DNA of 18,755 bases, taken from contig QGUR01000049.1 of the NCBI GenBank assembly GCA_003242205.1, positions 1 to 18,755 of the forward strand, given 5' to 3'. Positions 7,575 to 14,886 of this stretch are shown here, piece by piece (within the stretch, counting starts at the first letter, position 1; each line of letters opens with the position of its first letter). This DNA comes from Chloroflexota bacterium. Lineage in GTDB: Bacteria; Chloroflexota; Anaerolineae; Aggregatilineales; Phototrophicaceae. Both the position numbers and the translations under genes were made by a program. The notes below the pieces were generated by a model. It worked only from the letters and a program-made list of their open reading frames with translations. It was not told where the DNA came from and ran no database searches.

Positions 7575-9386
7575 ATGCTGGAGAACACGCTGGCGGCGAC
7601 CTATACGCCGGGGGTCAACCTGAAACACAATGTAGCCGGGGCGAACTGGACGTTTCTGCTGCCGCGCTTCGCGCTGGATACGATTGTCTGTTACGGTGTT
7701 CCGGGCCAGAAGGCGCTCAAAACGCTGGCGCGTATTAGCAACAACCTCGTCATCGTTGCTGCGGAAGCCAGCACGCAGACGATGCCGCCCGGCGTGCGCC
7801 TCCATAGCGGCCCGGCGACGTCGCTACCGCTTCCCGCCCGGACGGTTGACCTGATTTACATCGCCACGCGCGACGCGCAACGGCTTATCGAGCGGGACGG
7901 CGACGCGTGTGATGAGCTCGCGCGCGTTCTCAAGGCTGATGGCTTCATTTATACCGAAGCCGGCGTCTCTGCTGGCTGGTTGAGCCAACAGTCGGCCCGG
8001 CTGGGGCAGGCCGTTCGTTACTGGCTGACGCCTTTGCTCGGCGAGGCGCAGACGGCAGTGCCGGAAGTCGATGCGGCGACGCGACGCTACTTTGTCGAAA
8101 ATGATCTGTTCAGCTCATCGGTTCGGCTGGCTGCGATCGGTTTCGGCAAGCGCCGGCAGCCTGCCGCAGAAGCTGCCGGTGATGCTGCGAATGCGCCTTT
8201 GCGTACAGGCGGGCGATCCGGCAAGCGGCGCTTGCGCCAGAAGCTGCGCCCGCTGGCCGCTGCGTTGCAGCAGGCTGCCGGGCGGGTTGAAGGACAGGTG
8301 CATTTACTCGGCAAGCCGCTGGCGCGGCGCGGTGTGCTGATCGGGCCGGAAGTCGGACCCGGCATTCCGCAGTATCTGGCGAACATCGCGGCTGAAGCGG
8401 GCGTCGACCTGCGTGGCTGGCGCTGGGGCCTTGCGGCTCGCGGCGAATACAGTTCCCGGAAGGTTCTGATCTTCCTGTTTCCACCGGACGAGCAACGACC
8501 TTCCCTGATCGTAAAAATGGTTCGTGAGGCCGGTTTCAACGCGCGTCTGGAAAATGAGTATCGCGCGCTGCGCTGGCTGGTCGAAAACGGCATCGGCGAT
8601 GCTGCCACGCTGCCTCAGCCGGTGTTTTCCGGTTATCACGGTGGGCTGATGCTCGTCGGCGAAACGATTATCGACGGCACGCCGTTCCGCGCCGCTGACG
8701 GCGTGGAAACCGGTGAGCTGGCGGAACGTGGCCTGAACTGGCTGGTTGAGCTGGCTACGACGACGGCCAATACCGGTGTAGCTTCGGCGGAAACGGTGGC
8801 TGCCGGCTTAGAGGTGTTGCTCGAACGCTACATTGAAATCTATGAACCCGGAGCCGGAGAACGGGCGTTTCTGGCCGAGCAGGTTGACGCCATCCGGCGC
8901 AGCCGCCAGCCATTCCCGCTGGTGTTTCAACATGGCGATCCGGGCGTCTGGAACGTCATCGTCACGCCCGACCGCCGCACGGCTTTTCTGGACTGGGAAG
9001 CCGCGGAGATTCATGGCATGCCGCTGTGGGATCTCTTCTACTACTGGCGATCCGTCGCCATTGATGTTTCGCGCCGGCAGGGCGTTCAGGATGCGCTGGC
9101 CGGGTTCGAGCGCCAGTTCCTGCACGAGTCACCGCTGAATGCCACGCTTTCGCTGGCCATCCGGCGCGTTTGCGACGCGACAGGGCTTTCCGCTGCGCTT
9201 GTTCGCCCGTTGTTCTACCTGTGCTGGATGCACCGCGCGCTGAAGCAGGCAACGCTCTTGCCCCGGAATCAGCTCGCACAAAGCCATTATCACAATCTGC
9301 TTGCGTTCTGTATCGAGCATCAAGACGCACCGGCGCTTGCAAAACTGCTGCTTGCTGGCCGGGCCGAACCACAAGTATCTGGGTAG
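7575..9386 (+). CDS. Fusion: degenerate methyltransferase-like domain + APH-type phosphotransferase
   Basis: 603 aa. Residues 25-130 look like a class I methyltransferase fold (TSLPLPARTVDLIYI at 82-96, ARVLKADGFIYTE at 116-128). The SAM glycine motif is not canonical: CYGVPGQKALK at 39-49 stands where E/DxGxGxG is expected. A basic, Ala-rich linker (about 190-250) leads to an aminoglycoside-phosphotransferase-like kinase: candidate ATP lysine K314 in LIVKMVRE, E327 in LENEYRAL, catalytic loop HGDPGVWN (453-460; D455, N460) and metal-binding DWE (473-475). The kinase half is therefore apparently intact. Predicted action: ATP-dependent phosphorylation of a small acceptor or glycan intermediate in the cytoplasm, with unknown acceptor. 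The same two domains recur as separate genes at 12079-13691. AAGGG (7564-7568) precedes the ATG. Confidence 0.88.
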   Translation: MLENTLAATYTPGVNLKHNVAGANWTFLLPRFALDTIVCYGVPGQKALKTLARISNNLVIVAAEASTQTMPPGVRLHSGPATSLPLPARTVDLIYIATRDAQRLIERDGDACDELARVLKADGFIYTEAGVSAGWLSQQSARLGQAVRYWLTPLLGEAQTAVPEVDAATRRYFVENDLFSSSVRLAAIGFGKRRQPAAEAAGDAANAPLRTGGRSGKRRLRQKLRPLAAALQQAAGRVEGQVHLLGKPLARRGVLIGPEVGPGIPQYLANIAAEAGVDLRGWRWGLAARGEYSSRKVLIFLFPPDEQRPSLIVKMVREAGFNARLENEYRALRWLVENGIGDAATLPQPVFSGYHGGLMLVGETIIDGTPFRAADGVETGELAERGLNWLVELATTTANTGVASAETVAAGLEVLLERYIEIYEPGAGERAFLAEQVDAIRRSRQPFPLVFQHGDPGVWNVIVTPDRRTAFLDWEAAEIHGMPLWDLFYYWRSVAIDVSRRQGVQDALAGFERQFLHESPLNATLSLAIRRVCDATGLSAALVRPLFYLCWMHRALKQATLLPRNQLAQSHYHNLLAFCIEHQDAPALAKLLLAGRAEPQVSG

Positions 9387-9388
9387 GA
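9384..9388 (+). promoter_or_regulatory. Ribosome binding site TAGGA deciding the GTG start at 9394
   Basis: AGGA overlaps the TAG stop of the fusion gene, leaving five bases to GTG 9394. A second purine run, GAGGA (9396-9400), lies only two bases before ATG 9403, too close to serve that start well. The GTG is therefore preferred. Confidence 0.5.
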
Positions 9389-9393
9389 ATGCT

Positions 9394-10896
9394 GTGAGGA
9401 AGATGTCGCAATTTCGAAAAGCCTTTGGGATTCCATTTCTGATCGCGTTGATTGGCGCGGCCCTGTTCTTTGTCTGGGATACGCCGGCTGCTTCTCGCGC
9501 GGCGGAACAGCAACGCCCTGTTGCCAGAGTTGCGGTCACGGGGATGTCACGTGGTTACCAGATCACGCCGCACGAACTGCGCGTCATTGCGGGGAAAGCG
9601 CATCAGGGTATTGAACCGTACAAGTCCGGCGTTGAGGCCGTGCTCGAATATGCGTCGCAACCCTGGAACTTCGATCTCGACCCGATTGAAATCTGCCGGG
9701 ATTCGAACGATCCGGCCTGGATCGACGAGCAGGGCGGCATTGAAGCCTTGTATGCCAAGGCGCTGGCCTATCACCTGACAGGCAGCGAATCATACGCCGC
9801 TGAGGTGGCGTCGATCCTTGCGAAGATCATCTCGGAAGTCCATATCATTTCGCTGGATCATGCGCAGTGCCAGCTCAATTTCGCCTGGGGAACGCCGGAG
9901 CTTGTTGCCGCCGCCGACCTGATTGAGGAGTACTGGATCGACCACACCTGCACAGGGCCGACCAGCACGGTTTATGGCAACTCGCGTCTGGGGGTGGGCA
10001 ACTGCAAGGAGCTGTTCCAGAACTGGCTCGTCAAGAATCCGTATTACATCATCTCGTTTGCTGCCGAAGGAGCTATGAGCAACTGGGGCGCTGCTGCAAC
10101 CAACGCGCTGGCGCACATTGCCGACTACCTGCTGGATCGCAACGACGTCACGCTTGTTCACCGTTATCCGCCGGGGCTGAACGGCGGCATCGAGGATCGT
10201 TTTACGCCGCTTGAAGCCTATCATCACGCCAACGATCTGGCTTTGAACAGGATGAACGGCTATGGCGTTGAGTTGATCAGCACGCGTTCGTGTGACTATC
10301 TGGATGGGCCGCAGCAGAGTGACGAATGGGAACCTGTCAAGTCACAGATCACGGAAAACGGCATCATCCCCGAAGATGCGCGCCGCGAGGAGTACTGCAA
10401 TGTGCCGGTCTACAACGGTGAATATCAGAACTATCCCCAGATACATCTGAACAATCTGATCCAGCAGTGCGAGTTGATGCTGCGACGCGGCGATACGTCA
10501 TGCTTCGATAACGTCAACAATACGGACGTGCCGGAGTTCGCTTTCCGCGGGCCGGATGGGAAAATGCGTATGACGCATTTGCGGCCCGGTCGCGGTTCAA
10601 TCGAGCGGGCGATCAACGCCATCATTGTTGATTCCGGCACCGAATGGCGGCACGACGAAGCACTAGCGGTTGCCTATCGCTATTACATCAATAACCACCG
10701 GCTTGGCCTTGTCAGCGAATGGGCAGAGCATCTTGACCGGCGTGTGACCTGCTCGCAGGGCGTCTGTTTCGGCATGCTGACGCACAGATTTGCCGAGGGC
10801 GAAACGCCAGAGTTGCCCCCGGTGACCTTTTTGGCCGAAACGGTGCGGGATACGCTGATGGCGCGTCTGATGCCGGAAAGGTCACTACGCTCATGA
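9394..10896 (+). CDS. Exported alginate-lyase-like (alpha/alpha-toroid) protein
   Basis: 500 aa from GTG 9394. A basic start (MRKMSQFRK) and a hydrophobic stretch at about 12-28 form a signal peptide or anchor, so the body lies outside the cytoplasm. Residues 120-290 resemble the alginate_lyase (PL5-like) superfamily: AKALAYHLTGSESYA, FAWGTPELVAAADLIEEYW and MSNWGAAATNALAHIADYL. NGEYQNYPQIHLNNLIQ (341-357) follows, where the family usually has E-x-x-D-x-x-H. The catalytic residues therefore look altered and activity is uncertain. Ten cysteines (C101, 159, 186, 204, 300, 335, 359, 370, 453, 458) suggest disulfides. GTG 9394 is chosen because TAGGA at 9384-9388 is well spaced. ATG 9403 is the alternative; the frame is open further upstream, but that overlaps the previous gene. 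The end overlaps the next start (ATGA). Confidence 0.7.
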   Translation: MRKMSQFRKAFGIPFLIALIGAALFFVWDTPAASRAAEQQRPVARVAVTGMSRGYQITPHELRVIAGKAHQGIEPYKSGVEAVLEYASQPWNFDLDPIEICRDSNDPAWIDEQGGIEALYAKALAYHLTGSESYAAEVASILAKIISEVHIISLDHAQCQLNFAWGTPELVAAADLIEEYWIDHTCTGPTSTVYGNSRLGVGNCKELFQNWLVKNPYYIISFAAEGAMSNWGAAATNALAHIADYLLDRNDVTLVHRYPPGLNGGIEDRFTPLEAYHHANDLALNRMNGYGVELISTRSCDYLDGPQQSDEWEPVKSQITENGIIPEDARREEYCNVPVYNGEYQNYPQIHLNNLIQQCELMLRRGDTSCFDNVNNTDVPEFAFRGPDGKMRMTHLRPGRGSIERAINAIIVDSGTEWRHDEALAVAYRYYINNHRLGLVSEWAEHLDRRVTCSQGVCFGMLTHRFAEGETPELPPVTFLAETVRDTLMARLMPERSLRS

Positions 10897-12062
10897 GCGC
10901 CGGCATCCACGCGCCAGTGATTGGCTCAACAATGGATACGCAGCAGGCCGCGCCGGTGGTTGATTTCAACCTGCACGGCATCCTCGGTATACGGCTCGTG
11001 AATCCTTCCGCGCGTGATGTCGCCGCGGTGCGGAAACAGGTTGGGCCTGTCGGACAGGCGTTTGACGGCGAGCCGGATATCACCATCGAGTTCGTTGAGC
11101 GGCTGCCGCTGGCTTCGACCGTGCACAGTCTGGGCCTGAACGAAGCTGGCTTCACCGACGACGCTTTTCTGGTGTTGCGCGGCAAACACAAGTCGCGTGT
11201 GCGGGTTCAAATTCCATTCGACGAAATCGGCGGTCGGATCAGGATTACGTGCGAAAGCGGCCTGTCCGCCGTGCCGCTGTTAATTCCGATTATCAACCTG
11301 ACGGCGCTGGCGCGGGGTGTTTTGCCGCTGCATGCCTCGGCGTTCATTTATGAGGGCGTTGGCGTTCTGGCAACCGGCTGGTCGAAGGGCGGCAAGACGG
11401 AATGCCTGCTGGCTTTCGCCTCCAGAGGCGCGACCTATGTAGGCGACGAGTGGGTCTATCTCAAACCCGACGGCACGATTGCCGGCATTCCCGAACCGAT
11501 CCGGCTGTGGGACTGGCATCTGGAACAACTGCCACAGTATGGCGGGCAGATCGCGCTCGGTGACCGGCTGCGCCTGCGCGCCATTCAACTGGCGGAGGCG
11601 ACCGATCGCCGCACGCCGGCAGGCCTGAAACGACGGTTTTTCCTGAGTAAAGGGATTAACCGGCTGATGCCCCTGCTTCACGGCCAGTTACACGTCGATG
11701 TCGCACCGGAGAAGCTGTTTGGAGCGGGCCGGATCGTTTCGAATGCGCCGCTCGATACCGTTCTGTTTGTCGGCTCGCACGAGTCGCCGGCCATTACCGT
11801 AAACCCGGTCGATCCCGCCGAAGTGGCACGACGTATGGTGTTCTCGCTGGAATACGAGCGCTTGCCGTTCATGGCCTACTACCTGACCTATCGTTTCGCG
11901 TTTCCGGAGCGACGTAACGCGCTGATCGAAGAGGCGGAGGCGACGCAGCGGCGACTGCTGGAAGACCGGCTGCGTGGAAAACACGCATTACAAGTCATGC
12001 ACCCGTATCCGTTCTCGTTACAGGCTCTGTTCGATGCGGTCAGCCCGCGCATTCGTCCCTGA
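10893..12062 (+). CDS. HPr-kinase-like P-loop protein (HprK-related)
   Basis: 389 aa. The C-terminal HprK-type core is clear. LPLHASAF (144-151) gives H147, aligned with the catalytic histidine of HPr kinase. The Walker A motif is GWSKGGKTE (162-170; K168, T169), followed by the HprK-like stretch LLAFASRGATYVGDEW with D185 in the place of the conserved Asp pair. True HprK/P phosphorylates Ser46 of HPr. No HPr or other PTS gene is visible here, and the N-terminal 130 residues are unlike the regulatory domain of classical HprK. It therefore belongs with the HprK-related proteins of peptide- or glycan-linked loci, whose substrates are mostly unknown. Its start overlaps the lyase-like gene (ATGA, 10893-10896), and AAAGG (10877-10881) lies upstream. 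The tail contains a charged helix (about 340-364). Confidence 0.85.
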   Translation: MSAGIHAPVIGSTMDTQQAAPVVDFNLHGILGIRLVNPSARDVAAVRKQVGPVGQAFDGEPDITIEFVERLPLASTVHSLGLNEAGFTDDAFLVLRGKHKSRVRVQIPFDEIGGRIRITCESGLSAVPLLIPIINLTALARGVLPLHASAFIYEGVGVLATGWSKGGKTECLLAFASRGATYVGDEWVYLKPDGTIAGIPEPIRLWDWHLEQLPQYGGQIALGDRLRLRAIQLAEATDRRTPAGLKRRFFLSKGINRLMPLLHGQLHVDVAPEKLFGAGRIVSNAPLDTVLFVGSHESPAITVNPVDPAEVARRMVFSLEYERLPFMAYYLTYRFAFPERRNALIEEAEATQRRLLEDRLRGKHALQVMHPYPFSLQALFDAVSPRIRP

Positions 12063-12067
12063 GGAGG
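12061..12067 (+). promoter_or_regulatory. Ribosome binding site GAGGAGG deciding the GTG start at 12079
   Basis: GAGGAGG begins inside the TGA stop of the HprK-like gene and lies 11 bases before GTG 12079. It is the strongest Shine-Dalgarno match at this junction, and it places the start where the product matches the fusion protein N-terminus. Spacing is slightly long, so ATG 12034 (weak upstream site, overlapping the previous gene) remains a fallback. Confidence 0.55.
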
Positions 12068-12078
12068 CAACACGCGAC

Positions 12079-12672
12079 GTGCTTACAGCGCAGGCCACAG
12101 ACAGCGTTACCGCAGGTGTTCGCTTGCAGCAGTCCCGGCGTCTTGACTGGCGTTTTCTGCTGCCCGACCCGCGGCTGGGCGCAATCGGCTATTTCGGGCC
12201 GCAGGACGAGACGCTGCTTGCCGCGCTGCGCGAGTTCAGTAGCTCAGTCGAAGCGCTCGATTGGGAACATGAGCGCGAAGCCGCTTTTGATGGCGTTGTG
12301 GTGAAACAGCCTGCATCGGCGCGGCTGCTGGCGCAGGCAGCGCAGGCAGTGCGTCCGGGTGGATTTCTCTATGTCGAATTGCGGCGAAAACCGCGGCAGG
12401 CGCTCGTGGGACATTCCCGCACTTATCGGGCTGCCCTTATCCGCGCGGGCTTTGAGGAGCCTGAGTATCACTGGCACTGGCCTGACTTCGAGCGCTGCAC
12501 GCGATTCGTGCCGCTCAACGTGCCCGGTCCGTTGATGTTTGACCTGAGCAACGGCGCGCGGGGGCCACGTCGCTTTTTCTTCAGCGCAGCGGCTCGTGTG
12601 GCGGTTGCCAGCGGCCTGCTGGCACGCGTTGTTCCCTGTATCAGCCTGATTGCGACGCGGGTGGGACGATGA
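12079..12672 (+). CDS. Degenerate methyltransferase-like protein (split counterpart of the fusion N-terminus)
   Basis: 197 aa from GTG 12079. It aligns with the N-terminus of the 603-residue fusion: both start ML, share GV-x-L at 13-16, and have W-x-FLLP at 24-29 here versus 25-30 there. The methyltransferase fold is suggested by FDGVVVKQP (70-78) and AVRPGGFLYVELRRK (90-104), but the SAM motif is replaced by IGYFGPQDETL (36-46), without the glycine pattern. A C-terminal part not shared with the fusion contains HWHWPDFERCTRFVPL (131-146), as in some glycan-locus methyltransferases. GTG 12079 is supported by GAGGAGG (12061-12067) and by the matching N-terminal length. Starting earlier would overlap the HprK-like gene. 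It overlaps the following kinase gene by ATGA, so the two products are probably partners. Catalytic activity is doubtful. Confidence 0.78.
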   Translation: MLTAQATDSVTAGVRLQQSRRLDWRFLLPDPRLGAIGYFGPQDETLLAALREFSSSVEALDWEHEREAAFDGVVVKQPASARLLAQAAQAVRPGGFLYVELRRKPRQALVGHSRTYRAALIRAGFEEPEYHWHWPDFERCTRFVPLNVPGPLMFDLSNGARGPRRFFFSAAARVAVASGLLARVVPCISLIATRVGR

Positions 12673-13691
12673 ATCTGGTTGAGAGCTATCTGCACGCCAA
12701 TCGCCAGCGCTTCGATCTCCGTCGCTATGGTCTGGATGACGGCGTTTCCTGTTTGGTTCTGACGCCTCGCTTCCGGGCGTCGCGCCATGTGGTTTTTCTG
12801 GTGATGCCCCGGAACGCAGGGGAGCCGGCGCTGGTGGCCAAAGTAGCGCGTCTGCCCGGCGCGTCGGCCAGTCTGGAGCGCGAAGCGAGCAATCTCCGCG
12901 CGCTTGAAGCGCTGATCCCTGACGACGACATGGCCGCTCCCCGGTTGCTGGCCTTTGACAGCGTCGGTGAATGGCCGCTGCTGCTGGAGACGGCGCTGAC
13001 CGGCCCGCTGCTGACGCCGGAGGTGATTCGCGCTCGTCATGATGACGCCTGTCGTGCGGTACTGGACTGGCTGCTGCGACTGCACGGCAAGCGGGCGGAG
13101 GCGGTCGATTACGAGCGATTGATCGATGCGCCGCTGCGTCGTTTTGCCGCTGTTTTTCCGCTGACGCGGGATGAGCGGATGTTGCTGGAACGCACATGGG
13201 AACTGACGCTGCCGCTCACCCAGACGCCCTTGCCGGTCTTTATGGAACATGGCGACCTCAGCCACCCGAATATTGTCTGGCGGCGAGATGGGCGCATTGG
13301 CGTCATCGACTGGGAACTGGCGGACCCGAACGGACTACCAGCACAGGATCTGTTCTTTTTTCTGACGTATGCCGGTTTTGCCTCGGCGGATGCAGGGAAT
13401 ACCGGCGATTATACCGGCGCGTTCCGGCAAACGTTCTTCGGGGCGGGGGCGTGGGCTTTGCCGTTGGTCGAGGCCTATGCCAGCGCGGTCGGCCTCTCGT
13501 CGCCGCAGTTAACTGCGTTGTTTGTCGCTTGCTGGGCTCGCTACGTCGTTGGATTACTCGACCGGCTGGAGGACGTGCCGGCCAGCGGTGATGTCGTGCC
13601 GGAAGAAACAGCGGCCTGGCTTCGCAATAACCGGTACAGTGTGTTGTGGCGTTATGCCGTTGACCATGTAGACGAACTCGGTTGGGTTTAG
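12669..13691 (+). CDS. APH-type phosphotransferase (kinase)
   Basis: 340 aa, protein-kinase-like fold of the aminoglycoside/choline kinase group. K58 in LVAKVAR is the likely ATP-binding lysine, paired with E70 or E72 in LEREASNLRAL. The catalytic loop is HGDLSHPN (194-201; D196, N201) and the metal-binding motif is DWE (214-216). All key residues are present, so it should be active. The N-terminal segment ESYLHANRQRFDLRRYG parallels residues 265-283 of the fusion protein, showing homology beyond the kinase core. Members of this group phosphorylate small molecules or sugars. In a glycan operon an aminoglycoside is an unlikely substrate and a sugar or lipid-linked intermediate is more likely (inference). 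ATGA overlap with the methyltransferase-like gene suggests coupled translation of a two-protein unit. Confidence 0.88.
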   Translation: MNLVESYLHANRQRFDLRRYGLDDGVSCLVLTPRFRASRHVVFLVMPRNAGEPALVAKVARLPGASASLEREASNLRALEALIPDDDMAAPRLLAFDSVGEWPLLLETALTGPLLTPEVIRARHDDACRAVLDWLLRLHGKRAEAVDYERLIDAPLRRFAAVFPLTRDERMLLERTWELTLPLTQTPLPVFMEHGDLSHPNIVWRRDGRIGVIDWELADPNGLPAQDLFFFLTYAGFASADAGNTGDYTGAFRQTFFGAGAWALPLVEAYASAVGLSSPQLTALFVACWARYVVGLLDRLEDVPASGDVVPEETAAWLRNNRYSVLWRYAVDHVDELGWV

Positions 13692-13702
13692 GACGCGAGC
13701 GC

Positions 13703-14884
13703 ATGCGAATTCTTTATTTGACGAATGGCTTTCCCTATCCGCTGACCAGCGGTTATCTGCGCCACTATTTCCTGATACGCGAGCTTGCGCCTCACCATAA
13801 GATCACGCTTTTATCGGTGGTCGCGCCCGATTTCGCGCCGGAACACGTTCAGGCGCTCGCGCCATACACGGAGCGTGTGCTGACGTTTACCGAACAGACG
13901 CGCCGCCGCTCGTCAGCGCGTGCCCGGCTGGCGCGCAAAGCGCGCAGCCTGTTCGGCGCCAGTGCTGCCATCCGCCAGATGCGCGCGACCATTCAGGAGT
14001 TGTTGCGAACCGAGCATTTCGACGCGCTGTTCTTCAGCGGCAAGGAGACCTACGGCGCGATCGAAGGGTTGTCGCTGCCGCCGATGGTCGCCGACTTGTG
14101 CGATGCGACGTCCATGCGATTGCACCGCCAGTTGCAGGTTGCCAGCCCGTGGAAACGGCCTTTGCTGATGCTGGAATACCGCAAAATCCGCGATGCCGAG
14201 CGCAAGATAATTCGCGACGCGCGTTTCGCGCTGTTTGCCTCGGCGCGCGACCGCGAAATGCTGATCCCGGAGCCATCGGAGAAAGCGTTGGTTGTGCCAA
14301 ACGGCGTCGATGCCGAATTTTGGAAACGCACCACCAGCACGCTTGGCCACCAGACCATCGTCTTTACCGGGGCCATGAATTACGCGCCGAACGCCGACGC
14401 GGCGCTCGTTCTGATGCGCGAAATCTTTCCGGCGGTTCGGCAGCGCTACCCGCAAGCGCAGTTGTACATCGTCGGGCACAGCCCCAGACCGCAGGTGGTT
14501 GAGGCGGGCAGGCAGCCTGGTGTGACCGTCACCGGTTTTGTCGATGACGTCCGTTGCTATCTCGACAAGGCGACCGTTTTTGCCGCGCCGTTGCGCTTCG
14601 GCGCGGGGATTCAGAACAAACTGCTTGAAGCCATGGCGATGGAAGTGCCGGTGATCGGTTCGCCGCTGGCGGTGGAAGGGCTGCGTACCAGCGAGGGGCA
14701 TGTGCCGCCCGTGCAGGTTGCGGAGAGCGCAGCAGACTTTATCGACGCGATTTGCCGCCGGTTTGAGGCCGCTGAGCGCGACGCGACGCCCGACGCGGCG
14801 GCGCGCAGGTATGTTGAGGAGCATTTCGTCTGGCGGCAGAGTGGACTCAAGCTCATTCAGGTGATGGAGGCGTTAGCAGGCTAA
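13703..14884 (+). CDS. GT4 family glycosyltransferase, TIGR03087-like (PEP-CTERM/exosortase-associated type)
   Basis: 393 aa from ATG 13703, GT-B fold. N-terminal MRILYLTNGFPYPLTSG with LRHYFLIREL, then LVVPNGVD (197-203), FTGAMNYAPNADA (221-233), VTGFVDD (276-282) and the diagnostic C-terminal PLRFGAGIQNKLLEAMAM (296-313), close to the PLR-x-x-x-GIQNK-x-LEAMAM signature of the sugar transferases often found beside exosortase/XrtA loci. The glutamate in LLEAM is the second Glu of the EX7E-like region. It is expected to add a sugar to the repeat unit. No exosortase or PEP-CTERM protein is visible in this window, so the association is by family only. AGGA (13690-13693) lies nine bases before ATG 13703. 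An in-frame TTG at 13682 would overlap the preceding gene and is less likely. Confidence 0.9.
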   Translation: MRILYLTNGFPYPLTSGYLRHYFLIRELAPHHKITLLSVVAPDFAPEHVQALAPYTERVLTFTEQTRRRSSARARLARKARSLFGASAAIRQMRATIQELLRTEHFDALFFSGKETYGAIEGLSLPPMVADLCDATSMRLHRQLQVASPWKRPLLMLEYRKIRDAERKIIRDARFALFASARDREMLIPEPSEKALVVPNGVDAEFWKRTTSTLGHQTIVFTGAMNYAPNADAALVLMREIFPAVRQRYPQAQLYIVGHSPRPQVVEAGRQPGVTVTGFVDDVRCYLDKATVFAAPLRFGAGIQNKLLEAMAMEVPVIGSPLAVEGLRTSEGHVPPVQVAESAADFIDAICRRFEAAERDATPDAAARRYVEEHFVWRQSGLKLIQVMEALAG

Positions 14885-14886
14885 TC

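Noticed and set aside
11974..12078. Upstream extension of the split methyltransferase-like frame into the HprK-like gene
   Set aside because: It would overlap the previous gene by 89 bases; GTG 12079 with GAGGAGG fits the length of the homologous fusion N-terminus.
12244..13265. Long minus-strand open frames (317 and 265 codons) opposite the methyltransferase-like and APH genes
   Set aside because: Both are antisense shadows; the plus-strand genes have homologous counterparts elsewhere in the locus, which supports them as the real coding strand.
13913..14824. 303-codon open frame on the minus strand opposite the GT4 gene
   Set aside because: Antisense to a gene with clear GT4 motifs; the translation shows no domain and a composition typical of an antisense shadow.
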